A stretch of DNA of 46,484 nt, taken from contig DASULK010000107.1 in the NCBI GenBank assembly GCA_036278255.1, forward strand, positions 1 through 46,484, read 5' to 3'. Position numbers and translations under genes: made by a program. Below are positions 25,966 through 34,840 of this stretch, in pieces (the stretch's first letter is position 1; every line of letters starts with the position of its first letter). Source of the stretch: DASULK01 sp036278255 (GTDB lineage: Bacteria; Actinomycetota; Actinomycetes; Mycobacteriales; Micromonosporaceae). Below the pieces are notes generated by a model. It saw nothing but the letters and a program-made list of their open reading frames with translations. It was not told where the DNA came from and did not search any database.

Positions 25966-27542
25966 CCAGCGGGGTCGTCAGTCCCGACGAAACCACCTTC
26001 GGCGAACTGGCCCGGACTCGGCGGGTCGTGCCGGTGATCCGGCGTCTGCTCGCAGACGGGGAGACCCCCATCGGGGTCTACCGCAAACTGGCCGGGGGAC
26101 CGGGGACCTTCCTGCTGGAGTCGGCCGAGCAGGGCGCCGGCTCGGCCGGGACCGCCTGGTCGCGTTACTCCTTCATCGGGGTACGCAGCGTCGCGACCCT
26201 GGTCGAACGGGACGGTTCGGCCTCTTGGCTGGGAAACCCGCCTGCCGGGCTGCCGCTGGGCGGTGACCCGGTACGGGTTCTGCGCGAGGCGGTAGCCGCG
26301 CTGGCCGGTCCGGGCCTCGACAGTGCCGGGCTGCCGCCGTTGACCGGGGGCATGGTCGGCTACCTCAGCTATGACCTCGTGCGGCGGTTCGAGACGCTGC
26401 CGGAGCTGGCTGAGGACGATCTCGGTGTGCCGGAGCTCGGCATGATGCTCGCCACCGACCTGGTGGTGCTCGACCACTTCGACGGCTCAGCGATCCTGGT
26501 GGCCAACGCGATCCTGCCGGATCCGGCCGGTGAACCGGAGGCGGCGGGTGGGGAAGGCCGGGACGACCGGGAATCCCAGGTGCGGGCCGCCTACCACCAG
26601 GCGGTCGGGCGGCTCGACGCGATGACCACCGCCCTGTCCCGCCCCATCCCGCCGATGATCTCGACCGTGGAGCGGGGGTCGACCGGCCCGGTAGCCAGCC
26701 GGACCGTCGACGGCGCCTTCCCGAAGGCTGTCGAGGAGGCGAAGGCGGCGATCCGCGCTGGCGAGTGCTTTCAGATCGTGGTCGCCCAACGGTTCGAACG
26801 ACCGACCACCGCCGACCCGCTCGATGTCTACCGCGTCCTGCGGACCACCAACCCGAGCCCCTACATGTACCTGCTGCGTTTCGACGACTTCGACATCGTG
26901 GGCTCGTCCCCGGAGGCCCACCTGAAGGTGACCGTCGGGCCGGGCGGGGAGCGGCGGGCCATGCTGCATCCGATCGCCGGCACCCGCCCCCGTGGGCGCA
27001 CCCCGAAGGAGGACGCCGCGCTCGCCACCGAACTCCTCGCCGACCCGAAGGAGCGGGCCGAACACGTCATGCTGGTCGACCTGGGCCGCAACGATCTCGG
27101 CCGGGTCTGCGCGCCGGGCACCGTGGAGGTGCCCGAGTTCGCCATGATCGAGCGGTACAGCCACGTCATGCATATCGTCTCGACCGTGATCGGCACGCTC
27201 CGCGCCGATCAGAGCGCCTTCGACGCCCTGGCCGCGACCTTCCCGGCTGGCACCCTCTCCGGGGCCCCGAAGGTGCGGGCCATGCAGATCATTGAGGAGT
27301 TGGAGCCCACCCGCCGGGGCCTCTACGGCGGCACGGTCGGCTACTTCGGCTTCGGTGGCGACATGGACATGGCGATCGCGATCCGTACCGCCCTGATCCG
27401 GGACGGCCGGGCCTACGTGCAGGCGGGGGCCGGGGTCGTCGCCGACTCCGACCCGCACGCCGAGGAGCAGGAGACCCGCAACAAGGCAGCGGCGGTCCTG
27501 GCTGCGATCGGTGCGGCGGAGACACTCCGGCCCGCCCGATGA
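25962..27542 (+). CDS. trpE: Anthranilate synthase component I
   Basis: TrpE makes anthranilate from chorismate using ammonia from TrpG. The 526-residue length is normal. The N-terminal feedback site segment FLLESAEQG is present. The chorismate-binding domain shows GECFQIVVAQRF, NPSPYMYLLRF, PIAGTRPRGRT, LVDLGRNDLGRV, TFPAGTLSGAPKVRAM and VQAGAGVVADSDP. TrpG is not in this cluster. ATG 25962 overlaps the hisI stop. Confidence 0.96.
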   Translation: MTSGVVSPDETTFGELARTRRVVPVIRRLLADGETPIGVYRKLAGGPGTFLLESAEQGAGSAGTAWSRYSFIGVRSVATLVERDGSASWLGNPPAGLPLGGDPVRVLREAVAALAGPGLDSAGLPPLTGGMVGYLSYDLVRRFETLPELAEDDLGVPELGMMLATDLVVLDHFDGSAILVANAILPDPAGEPEAAGGEGRDDRESQVRAAYHQAVGRLDAMTTALSRPIPPMISTVERGSTGPVASRTVDGAFPKAVEEAKAAIRAGECFQIVVAQRFERPTTADPLDVYRVLRTTNPSPYMYLLRFDDFDIVGSSPEAHLKVTVGPGGERRAMLHPIAGTRPRGRTPKEDAALATELLADPKERAEHVMLVDLGRNDLGRVCAPGTVEVPEFAMIERYSHVMHIVSTVIGTLRADQSAFDALAATFPAGTLSGAPKVRAMQIIEELEPTRRGLYGGTVGYFGFGGDMDMAIAIRTALIRDGRAYVQAGAGVVADSDPHAEEQETRNKAAAVLAAIGAAETLRPAR

Positions 27543-27553
27543 AGGAGAGAAAC

Positions 27554-28117
27554 GTGACGCGTCGGAACCTGCTCGTCGCGCTGCTGCTCTGCGGTGCCGG
27601 CGCCGGCCTCGGTCTCTTCGCGGTCACCCGCGGCTGGGCGGTGGAGTTGCTCGACCGTCCGGCGCCGCTGCCCCGTCAGCAGGTGGCGCAGACCGGCGGT
27701 GATCTGCTGCCCTGGCTGCCGCCGCTGGCCCTCGCCGGGCTCGCCGGCGCGGGTGCCGTGGTCGCCACCCGGGGGGCGGCGCGGCGGCTGATCGGCGTAC
27801 TGCTGCTGCTGGTCGGGCTGGCGCTGGTCGGCGGCGGGGCCTACGGTGTGACGCTGCCGGACCGGACGAACCTCGCCTGGCCGGTGCTCTGCGCGCTTGG
27901 TGGCCTGCTGACCGCCGGTGGGGGAGCCCGCACCGCACTGCGGGGACACCACTGGCCGGGCATGGGGGCCCGCTACGAACGACGACCGGAGCGGGATGCT
28001 GCAGCGGCGACCGGGACCACAGCCACTGGCCGGGCCGAGGGCTTGGCCATGACCGATGCCTGGGATGCCCTCGACCGCGGCGAGGACCCGACCGATCAGC
28101 CCACCACGCTTCCTTGA
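27554..28117 (+). CDS. Trp-operon-associated membrane protein
   Basis: The 187-residue protein has four hydrophobic segments at about 6-22, 50-70, 77-97 and 108-128 and a charged C-terminal tail. It belongs to the actinobacterial Trp biosynthesis-associated membrane family by position and topology; the role is not known. GTG 27554 has AAGGAG 6 nt upstream. An ATG at 27539 overlapping the trpE stop would place the ribosome site within the gene. Confidence 0.85.
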   Translation: MTRRNLLVALLLCGAGAGLGLFAVTRGWAVELLDRPAPLPRQQVAQTGGDLLPWLPPLALAGLAGAGAVVATRGAARRLIGVLLLLVGLALVGGGAYGVTLPDRTNLAWPVLCALGGLLTAGGGARTALRGHHWPGMGARYERRPERDAAAATGTTATGRAEGLAMTDAWDALDRGEDPTDQPTTLP

Positions 28118-28270
28118 TGCCCGCCGAAAACCATCCGCCGCCCGAGAGGTAGGCCGAGGGGCGCTAGTGGCGGTCGGTGATCTGCCCCTTACTGGGGGTC
28201 CGGCATTATTCCTGATCCCATTGTGTGAGGTGCGCCCCACCCCGGACTCTTCCTGCCGGATACCGCCGCC

Positions 28271-28276
28271 TAGCAT
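28271..28276 (+). promoter_or_regulatory. Possible internal -10 box before trpC
   Basis: TAGCAT lies 31 nt before the trpC start in the 190-bp gap that follows the membrane gene. No good -35 is visible, so a separate trpC promoter is only suggested. Confidence 0.3.
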
Positions 28277-28307
28277 CGGCGCATGACGCCCGGAGAGGGG
28301 AGTCCAG

Positions 28308-29174
28308 TTGGTGGTTGCTAAGCATGTGCACCCGGAGCGGGGCGCTTCGGAGCCGTCGCCGTACGCGAGCGTGCTCGACGAGATCGTCGCGGGAGTGCGG
28401 GAAGATGTCGCGCGCCGGGAGCAGGAGATTCCGCTGGAGCAGATCCGGCGGCGGGCTGCCGCAGCTCCGCCGCCGCGCGATGCCTACGCGATCCTGCGCC
28501 GTCCGGGTGTCGGTGTGATCGCCGAAGTCAAGCGGGCATCGCCGTCCAAGGGACAGCTCGCCCCCATCCCCGACCCAGCCGAGCTGGCCGTACAGTACGC
28601 CGCCGGTGGCGCGCGGTGCATCAGCGTGCTGACCGAAGGCCGTTGGTTCGGCGGTTCGCTCGATGATCTCGCCGCGGTGCGCGCTGCGGTCGACGTTCCC
28701 GTGCTGCGCAAGGACTTCATCGTCTCCAGCTACCAGGTGCACGAGGCCCGGGCGCACGGCGCCGACCTGGTTCTGCTCATCGTGTCGGCGCTGGAGCAGA
28801 ACGCGCTGGTCGGTCTCCTCGAACGGATCGAGTCGCTGGGCATGACCGCCCTGGTCGAGGTGCACGACGAGGAGGAGGCCGACCGGGCACTCGAAGCGGG
28901 CGCCCAGGTAATCGGCATCAACGCCCGCAACCTGCGCACACTGGAGGTCGACCGGTCCGTCTTCGAACGGATCGCGCCGGGCCTGCCGAACCACGTGATC
29001 AAGATCGCGGAGTCGGGGGTCCGTGGCCCGCACGACCTGATCCGCTACGCCTCCGCAGGCGCGGACGCCGTACTGGTCGGTGAAGGCCTGGTGACCCAGA
29101 AGAGCCCCCGCGAGGCGGTGGCCGAGCTGGTCAACGCCGGCAACCACCCGGCCACCCCCAGGCCGGCCCGGTGA
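28308..29174 (+). CDS. trpC: Indole-3-glycerol-phosphate synthase
   Basis: TrpC closes the pyrrole ring to give indoleglycerol phosphate. The 288-residue barrel shows E73 and K75 in VIAEVKRASPSKG, PVLRKDFIVSSYQ, LVEVHDEEE, IGINARNLRTLEVD and IAESGVRGPHD. It is not fused to TrpF. TTG 28308 has GGGGAG 5 nt upstream; GTG 28311 is an alternative. It overlaps trpB by 4 bp. Confidence 0.95.
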   Translation: MVVAKHVHPERGASEPSPYASVLDEIVAGVREDVARREQEIPLEQIRRRAAAAPPPRDAYAILRRPGVGVIAEVKRASPSKGQLAPIPDPAELAVQYAAGGARCISVLTEGRWFGGSLDDLAAVRAAVDVPVLRKDFIVSSYQVHEARAHGADLVLLIVSALEQNALVGLLERIESLGMTALVEVHDEEEADRALEAGAQVIGINARNLRTLEVDRSVFERIAPGLPNHVIKIAESGVRGPHDLIRYASAGADAVLVGEGLVTQKSPREAVAELVNAGNHPATPRPAR

Positions 29175-30406
29175 CCCCGCCGGTGGCGGCCGACCCGGTC
29201 GCGCTGCCTGACGCCCGGGGCCACTTTGGCCGGTACGGCGGACGGTTCGTGCCCGAGGCGCTCATCGCCGCGCTCGACCAGCTCGACGCCGCCTACCGGC
29301 AGGCGAAGGACGACCCGGGGTTCCAGAGCGAGTTCGCTGCCCTGCTAACCGACTACGCCAACACCCCGTCGCCGCTCTACCGGGCCGAGCGGCTCTCTGT
29401 GCAGGTCGGCGCGGAGGTGCTACTCAAGCGGGAGGACCTCAACCACACCGGCGCCCACAAGGTGCGCAATGTGCTCGGCCAGGCGCTGCTGACCAAGCGG
29501 ATGGGCAAAACCCGGGTGATCGCGGAGACCGGAGCTGGCCAGCACGGGGTGGCTAGCGCCACCGCGGCGGCGCTGCTGGATCTTGAGTGCGTGGTCTACA
29601 TGGGCGAGGTCGACACCGAACGCCAGGCGCTCAACGTCGCCCGGATGCGGATGCTCGGCGCTACGGTGATCCCGGTGACCACCGGCTCACGCACCCTGAA
29701 GGACGCGGTCAACGAGGCGCTGCGCGACTGGGTCGCCCACGTCGACCAGACGCACTACCTGCTCGGCACCGCGTCGGGGCCGCACCCGTTCCCGGAGATG
29801 GTCCGCGACTTCGTGCGCGGCATCGGCGTCGAGGCCCGTGAGCAGTGCCAGGCGTTGACCGGCTGGCTACCCGACGCCGTGATCGCCTGCGTCGGCGGTG
29901 GGTCCAACGCCATCGGCATCTTCCACGCCTTCATCGGCGACCCGGACGTGCGTCTCTACGGCTTCGAAGCGGGCGGTGCGGGCGTCGCCACCGGCCGGCA
30001 CGCCGCCAGCATCACCGGCGGCTCCTCCGGTGTCCTGCACGGCACCCGCACCTACCTGCTCCAGGACGACGACGGGCAGACCCTCGACTCGTATTCGATC
30101 TCCGCGGGCCTGGACTACCCGGCGGTGGGCCCGGAGCACGCCTGGCTGCACGACACCGGCCGCGCCACCTACTCGCCGGTGACCGACGCTGAGGCGATGG
30201 AGGCATTCCAGCTGCTCTGCCGAACGGAGGGCATCATCCCGGCGATTGAGAGCGCCCACGCCCTCGCCGGCGCACTCAAGATCATTCCCGAGCTGGCCGC
30301 GGAGTTGGGGCGCGAGCCCACCATCGTGGTCAACCTCTCCGGGCGGGGGGACAAGGACGTCCAGACCGCCGGCGGCTACTTCGGCCTGCTGGAGGCGCAG
30401 ACATGA
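29171..30406 (+). CDS. trpB: Tryptophan synthase beta subunit
   Basis: TrpB joins indole and serine to tryptophan using PLP. The 411-residue protein shows FGRYGGRFVPEAL, the PLP lysine K97 in REDLNHTGAHKVRN, ETGAGQHGVA, the phosphate loop GGGSNAIG and SAGLDYPAVGPEH. It is the standard TrpB1 type that pairs with TrpA. GTG 29171 overlaps trpC, and the stop overlaps trpA by 4 bp, so trpC-trpB-trpA are coupled. Confidence 0.97.
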   Translation: MTPPVAADPVALPDARGHFGRYGGRFVPEALIAALDQLDAAYRQAKDDPGFQSEFAALLTDYANTPSPLYRAERLSVQVGAEVLLKREDLNHTGAHKVRNVLGQALLTKRMGKTRVIAETGAGQHGVASATAAALLDLECVVYMGEVDTERQALNVARMRMLGATVIPVTTGSRTLKDAVNEALRDWVAHVDQTHYLLGTASGPHPFPEMVRDFVRGIGVEAREQCQALTGWLPDAVIACVGGGSNAIGIFHAFIGDPDVRLYGFEAGGAGVATGRHAASITGGSSGVLHGTRTYLLQDDDGQTLDSYSISAGLDYPAVGPEHAWLHDTGRATYSPVTDAEAMEAFQLLCRTEGIIPAIESAHALAGALKIIPELAAELGREPTIVVNLSGRGDKDVQTAGGYFGLLEAQT

Positions 30407-31203
30407 GCATCTCGGTGGCCTTCGACAAGGCGCGGGCCGAGGGGCGGGCCGCCCTGATCGGCTGCATGCCGGCCGGCTTCCCGACCGTGGAGCGCAGTGC
30501 CGCCGTGATGACCACCATGATCGAGGCCGGCGTCGACGCGATCGAGGTGGCGCTCCCCTACTCCGACCCGGTGATGGACGGCCCGGTCATCCAGCGCGCC
30601 AGCGACATCGCCCGTGCCGCCGGAACCCGTACCGCCGATGCGCTGCGAATCGTGGAAGCGGTCGCCGGCTCCGGCGCTCCGGTAGCGGTGATGACCTACT
30701 GGAACCCGGTGGAGAAGTACGGCGTCAACGCCTTCGCCCGCGACCTGGCCGCCGCCGGCGGCACCGGACTGATCACCCCGGACATCATCCCGGAGGAAGC
30801 CGGCGAGTGGCTCGCCGCCTCCGACGCCCACGGACTGGACCGCACCTTCCTGGTATCGCCCTCCTCCACCGACGCGCGGATTGCGATGACCGCGGCGCAC
30901 TGCCGGGGCTTCGTCTACGCCACCGCGATCATGGGGGTCACCGGGGCCCGGAAAGAGACGTCGCAGGCCGCGCCCGTACTGGTCGCGCGGACCCGCGCGG
31001 TCACGGACCTGCCGGTCGGCGTTGGGCTCGGCGTCGGCACCGGGGCGCAGGCCGCCGAGGTCGGTGCCTACGCCGATGCGGTCATCGTCGGCAGCGCCCT
31101 GATCCGCAGCCTGCTCGATGCGCCTGACGAGGCGACCGGGTTGGCCCGGCTCCGTGCGGTTGCCGCCGAGTTGGCCGACGGCGTCCGCGCCGTACGTCGC
31201 TGA
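30403..31203 (+). CDS. trpA: Tryptophan synthase alpha subunit
   Basis: TrpA splits indoleglycerol phosphate and passes indole to TrpB. The 266-residue barrel has catalytic E48 and D59 in IEVALPYSDPVMDGPVIQ, MTYWNPVEKYG, GLITPDIIPEEA, and the phosphate loop VGLGVGTGAQ. It is the last gene of the trp operon; 180 bp of apparently non-coding sequence follow before lgt. Confidence 0.97.
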   Translation: MSISVAFDKARAEGRAALIGCMPAGFPTVERSAAVMTTMIEAGVDAIEVALPYSDPVMDGPVIQRASDIARAAGTRTADALRIVEAVAGSGAPVAVMTYWNPVEKYGVNAFARDLAAAGGTGLITPDIIPEEAGEWLAASDAHGLDRTFLVSPSSTDARIAMTAAHCRGFVYATAIMGVTGARKETSQAAPVLVARTRAVTDLPVGVGLGVGTGAQAAEVGAYADAVIVGSALIRSLLDAPDEATGLARLRAVAAELADGVRAVRR

Positions 31204-31369
31204 TGCCGCGACGCGTCGACGGCATGCCGGCGCGGATCTCCTTCCTGCTCGCTGGCGGAGACCGGCTCCACCGGCTGCGACGCCCGGTTTTCTGCGTCAA
31301 ACCGTCGCGCCGAAGGTGATGCGCCGCCAATCGGGTCGACGTGGCTACCGCAAGAGCACCGTGCAGCGG

Positions 31370-31375
31370 TAGCGT
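31370..31375 (+). promoter_or_regulatory. Probable -10 box of leaderless lgt
   Basis: TAGCGT ends 8 nt before GTG 31384, with no Shine-Dalgarno visible. Confidence 0.45.
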
Positions 31376-31383
31376 GTGCATCC

Positions 31384-32442
31384 GTGACCCTCGCCTTGCT
31401 CACCCCTCAGGCAGCTCTCCCCAGCCCCACCACCGCGGCCTGGGAGCTCGGCCCGCTGACGATCCGGGCCTACGCGTTGTGCCTCCTGCTCGGCATCGTG
31501 GTCGCCAGCCTCGTGACCGAGCGGCGGCTGCGCAGCCGTGGTGCCCCGCCCTGGGCGGTGCTGGACATCGCCACCTTCGCAGTGCCGGCCGGGATCATCG
31601 GCGCCCGCATCTACCACGTGCTCACCTCATGGCAGGAATATTTCGGCGCTGGCGGTGAACCGCTCAAGGCGCTGCGAGTCTGGGAAGGCGGCCTCGGCAT
31701 CTGGGGCGCGGTGGCCGGCGGGGCGCTCGGCGCCTGGTTCGCCGCCCGTAAAGTCGGCATCCCGTTCGCGATGGTGGCCGATGCGCTCGCCCCGGGGCTT
31801 CCGCTGGCCCAGGCGGTCGGCCGGTTCGGCAACTGGTTCAACAACGAGCTGTACGGCGGACCGACCACCCTGCCTTGGGGGCTGAAGGTCTACGAGATGG
31901 TCGGGGGCCGGGCGGTACGCGATGCCGCCGGCAACCCGGTGCCGGCCGAGGACTTGCCGACAGCGGACACCCTGGTCCACCCCACCTTCGCCTACGAGGC
32001 GCTGTGGAACATCGGGGTGGCGGCGCTGGTCTTCTTCGTCGATCGAAAGCTCAAGTTCGGTCGCGGGCGCGCTTTCGCCCTCTACGTGATGGGCTACACC
32101 GCCGGGCGGTTCTGGATCGAGATGATGCGCACCGATGAGGCCAACCAGATTCTCGGGGTACGGCTCAACGTCTGGACCGCGGTGCTGGTCTTTGTCGGCG
32201 CGCTGCTCTACTTCCTGCGGGTCCGCGGGCCGCGCGAATACCTGATCCCGGCCGGCGGGGCACCCGCGGCCGAGGCGCCGGAGGGCGCCCAGGGTAGGGA
32301 CGCCGCCGCCGACACCGGTGCCGCGAAGGCCGGTTACCGGGTGGTCGACGAAGCGGAGTACCGCAGCTATCAGCGAACCGGCGAGGTCCCGGACGACGAG
32401 CCGGAGGGCACCTCCACCCGTCCCGCCAACGACGTCCAGTGA
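31384..32442 (+). CDS. lgt: Phosphatidylglycerol--prolipoprotein diacylglyceryl transferase
   Basis: Lgt attaches diacylglycerol to the lipobox cysteine of prolipoproteins, the step before LspA. The 352-residue membrane protein has seven hydrophobic segments; the signature GRFGNWFNNELYGGPT (about 141-156) carries the conserved Arg and Glu. GARIYHVLTSW and GRFWIEMMRTDEAN are further family motifs. A disordered tail of about 65 residues ends the protein. Placement after trpA is common in actinobacteria. Confidence 0.95.
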   Translation: MTLALLTPQAALPSPTTAAWELGPLTIRAYALCLLLGIVVASLVTERRLRSRGAPPWAVLDIATFAVPAGIIGARIYHVLTSWQEYFGAGGEPLKALRVWEGGLGIWGAVAGGALGAWFAARKVGIPFAMVADALAPGLPLAQAVGRFGNWFNNELYGGPTTLPWGLKVYEMVGGRAVRDAAGNPVPAEDLPTADTLVHPTFAYEALWNIGVAALVFFVDRKLKFGRGRAFALYVMGYTAGRFWIEMMRTDEANQILGVRLNVWTAVLVFVGALLYFLRVRGPREYLIPAGGAPAAEAPEGAQGRDAAADTGAAKAGYRVVDEAEYRSYQRTGEVPDDEPEGTSTRPANDVQ

Positions 32443-32472
32443 CCAGACCGTGGTGAAGAAGGGGCCGCACCG

Positions 32473-33672
32473 ATGCGTACGGCGGTGGTGGTAGGCGCGG
32501 GGGTCGGTGGCCTGGCCATCGCCGGAGCGCTGACCCGCTCCGGGTGGCGGGTGACGCTACTCGAATCCGATGATCGGATACGGGCCGAGAGCACCGCGTT
32601 GATTCTGTGGCCCAACGGGGTCCGGGCCCTGCACGCCCTCGGCCTCGGGGATGGGCTTGCCGCCATCGCCACACCGCTGCCCGACGTTGGCGTACGCCGC
32701 CCTGACGGCCAATGGCTGGTGCAGCCACGGGGACGGGCGGATGATCGCGGACCGGTCGTCGTCCACCGTGAGGATCTGCACGATGCTCTCGTCGCCGGCC
32801 TCGGGGACCGGGTCGAGATCCGCACGGGGGTGCGGGTCCGCGAGGTGCAGACGTCGGAGGGGGACCTGCCGACGGTGGGGGACGGGCGGCTGACTTTCGA
32901 GGCGGACCTGGTGGTCGCCGCCGACGGCATCGACAGCGCGGTGCGGCAGCGGCTGGCCCCGCAGGCCGGGGTGGTGAGTGCCGGCTGCGTGGCGTGGCGG
33001 GCGGTGATCCCGTGGTACCGCGCCACCCGGTTCATCGGCGACCATCCGGTGGACGGGGAGGCTCTGGGGGCGGGCTACCGGTTCATCGCCGCCTCACTCG
33101 GGCAGCGCGGGGACGCCGGCGGTTCCCGACGCGGCGGCATCTACTGGGTGGCGACCGCGGCCGGTGCCCCCCGCCCCGAGCCCCCCGCCACCCAGCTCAC
33201 CCTGCTGCGCCGCTGGTTCGCCGGCTGGCCGGCCCCGATCGGGGAGTTGCTCGCCGCAACCGAACCCGACGACCTGATGCAGCAGGAGGTACGCGAGCTG
33301 CGTCCGCTGCCGCGGGCGTACTCCTATCCGGCCGGCCCGGGTGGCGTGGTGCTGCTGGGAGATGCCGCGCACGCCATGCCGCACCATCTCGGTCAGGGTG
33401 CCTGCCTGGCGTTGGAGGATGCGGCGACGTTGCGGGCACTGCTGCGCGACGCGGTCCCCGGCGCCGCGCTGCGGGCGGCGATCGAGACCTACCACCGGAT
33501 ACGGCGGCCCCGTACCCAGACGGTGGTGCGGCAGACTCGCCGGATGTCGGCGGTGCTGAAGACCCGCGGACGGCTGGCCCTGCGGGCCCGGGACGCCACC
33601 CTCGGCACGATCAGTCCCCGTCTGATGAGCCGTGTCGCCACCGAGGCCGCCGACTGGCACCCACCGTCCTGA
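32473..33672 (+). CDS. FAD-dependent aromatic-type monooxygenase
   Basis: The 399-residue group A flavin monooxygenase has the Rossmann motif VVVGAGVGGLAIAGAL (about 4-19), the middle DG-like motif VVAADGIDSAVRQ, and the FAD motif LGDAAHAMPHHLGQGACLALEDA. This fold hydroxylates or epoxidises aromatic and isoprenoid substrates with NAD(P)H. ATG 32473 has AAGGGG upstream. It lies outside the operator-bounded island downstream, so membership in that pathway is not supported by the regulatory sites. Confidence 0.88.
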   Translation: MRTAVVVGAGVGGLAIAGALTRSGWRVTLLESDDRIRAESTALILWPNGVRALHALGLGDGLAAIATPLPDVGVRRPDGQWLVQPRGRADDRGPVVVHREDLHDALVAGLGDRVEIRTGVRVREVQTSEGDLPTVGDGRLTFEADLVVAADGIDSAVRQRLAPQAGVVSAGCVAWRAVIPWYRATRFIGDHPVDGEALGAGYRFIAASLGQRGDAGGSRRGGIYWVATAAGAPRPEPPATQLTLLRRWFAGWPAPIGELLAATEPDDLMQQEVRELRPLPRAYSYPAGPGGVVLLGDAAHAMPHHLGQGACLALEDAATLRALLRDAVPGAALRAAIETYHRIRRPRTQTVVRQTRRMSAVLKTRGRLALRARDATLGTISPRLMSRVATEAADWHPPS

Positions 33673-33743
33673 GTTGACTGCCGGGCCGCGCCGCGTTCGC
33701 TCCGTGCCGGTCTCCTCGCCATGGCGGCGGTAGCAGGCTGCGA

Positions 33744-34583
33744 CTAAGCGATGACCCTGCCCGGCTCCGCGATGCAGGCGGTGCCGATGCGGTGGAAGCC
33801 GACCCGCTGGTAGACGCGGGCGATCTCCTCGCTTCCCGCGGAGAGGAACACCACCTCGCAGCCGGTCTCCACCAGCCGCCGGGCCAGCGTCGCGGTGACC
33901 GCCGCGCCCAGCCCCCGCCGCCGTGCGGCGGGCAGGGTGGCGATACCGGCGATCTCGGCGATATCGCCGACCCGCATCGCCGTCCCGCTGGCCAGCGCCC
34001 CCTGACCGGGGAGTTCGGCCAGCGCGGAGAGCCGGCCGCCGGTCTGCGCCCGCTGTTGCTCCTCCTCGGCGTCGGCCGGGGTGAGCGGCACGAGGTGGGC
34101 GTCGCGGTCGGCCGGCCCTGCCCGGCCGACCGCAGTCCCGGCGGCGGAGAAACCGAGATTCGCCACCGCCCGGCGGATGGCGATGTCCGTGGCGAAGTTC
34201 GGGGCGGTCGGATCGACGAGGCGTACCGGCACTCGGGGCAGTTCTGCGGGGGCCGGCAGGTCCGCGGGGTTGAGGACCATCAGCGGCGCTTCGAGCACCG
34301 ACAGCCCCGCCGATCGGGCGATGTGGAGCAGTTCCGGGGTGTTCTCATGAACCCACTCGAAGGCTTCCGGTAGGCCGAGGTCGCGTTGCCGGGCGCGTAC
34401 CGCCCGCACGTCGGCCGCGGTCGGCGGCGTGGGGGAGTCCGGGCGGGGACGGGCGTAGAAGGGCCACCCCGAATCCTCGGCGATGAAGAGCACCAGGGAG
34501 CCGAACTCCTCGGTGCGGGCGCTGTCCCGGGGCAGGGCGTCGTAGAAGTGCTCGAGCCGGCGCATCAGGTTCGTGTCGTACAC
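33744..34583 (-). CDS. GNAT-family N-acetyltransferase
   Basis: The 279-residue protein has a helical N-terminal half of unknown role and a C-terminal GNAT domain: EIAGIATLPAARRRGLGAAVTATLARRL, with the acetyl-CoA loop RRRGLG, then VFLSAGSEEIARVYQRVGFHRIG. GTG 34583 is chosen since TACGCT lies 7 nt upstream (leaderless). Reading frames extend to 34721 but would run through the neighbouring operator. The substrate is unknown. Confidence 0.85.
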   Translation of the reverse strand: MYDTNLMRRLEHFYDALPRDSARTEEFGSLVLFIAEDSGWPFYARPRPDSPTPPTAADVRAVRARQRDLGLPEAFEWVHENTPELLHIARSAGLSVLEAPLMVLNPADLPAPAELPRVPVRLVDPTAPNFATDIAIRRAVANLGFSAAGTAVGRAGPADRDAHLVPLTPADAEEEQQRAQTGGRLSALAELPGQGALASGTAMRVGDIAEIAGIATLPAARRRGLGAAVTATLARRLVETGCEVVFLSAGSEEIARVYQRVGFHRIGTACIAEPGRVIA

Positions 34584-34590
34584 CGCGCCG

Positions 34591-34596
34591 AGCGTA
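34591..34596 (-). promoter_or_regulatory. Probable -10 box of the GNAT gene
   Basis: TACGCT on the minus strand ends 7 nt before GTG 34583. Confidence 0.5.
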
Positions 34597-34712
34597 TCCG
34601 CGCCCAGGGCCGGAGTCCGGGATTTCGACTTCGTGCCGAAAGGTGTCTCTGCCCGGGCTGTCGGTTGGCTTTTAGTGGGACTCGCCGTCCGAAGCTCTTG
34701 ACGTCCGAGCAG

Positions 34713-34730
34713 GTTTGACATTTGATAAAA
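34713..34730 (+). promoter_or_regulatory. Operator copy 1 of the catabolic island
   Basis: GTTTGACATTTGATAAAA is identical over 18 bp to the reverse complement of 43717-43734. Its core reads TTT-N2-CA-N2-TG-N2-AAA, a perfect dyad at the fixed positions and typical in size for GntR/FCD operators. It is strikingly AT-rich in GC-rich surroundings. An AGGAGG ribosome site (34741-34746) and the first island gene follow 10 bp later, so binding here would cover the promoter region. Confidence 0.75.
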
Positions 34731-34750
34731 TCCACCCTTCAGGAGGTCGC

Positions 34751-34840
34751 ATGCCCCGCCGTCCCCGTCTGTCAGCCACCGCAGCGGCGGCTGCCTTGCT
34801 CGTCACCAGCTCCGCCCGAGGTGCCGAGGAGCCGTCATGA
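34751..34840 (+). pseudogene. Collapsed ABC substrate-binding protein gene (signal peptide remnant)
   Basis: After a perfect AGGAGG, ATG 34751 opens a 29-codon frame: MPRRPRLSATAAAAALLVTS, then SARGAEEPS and stop. The first part looks like the n- and h-regions of a secretion signal. There is no mature domain. The TGA overlaps the ATG of the ATPase gene (ATGA). In NitT/TauT/SsuABC-type operons a binding protein gene is expected here, so I read this as an internal deletion that kept both gene ends. It could also be a leader peptide that couples translation to the ATPase. Confidence 0.6.

Noticed and set aside
28118..28307. Small gene or attenuator between the trp membrane gene and trpC
   Set aside because: No convincing frame, no Trp-rich leader and no paired terminator hairpins; only a possible -10 box is seen.
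32473..33672. FAD monooxygenase as part of the catabolic island
   Set aside because: It lies outside the operator-bounded region and is separated by the convergent GNAT gene; a functional link cannot be excluded but has no support.
34584..34721. N-terminal extension of the GNAT protein to 34721
   Set aside because: It has no family resemblance, overlaps the operator region, and a -10 box fits the start at 34583.
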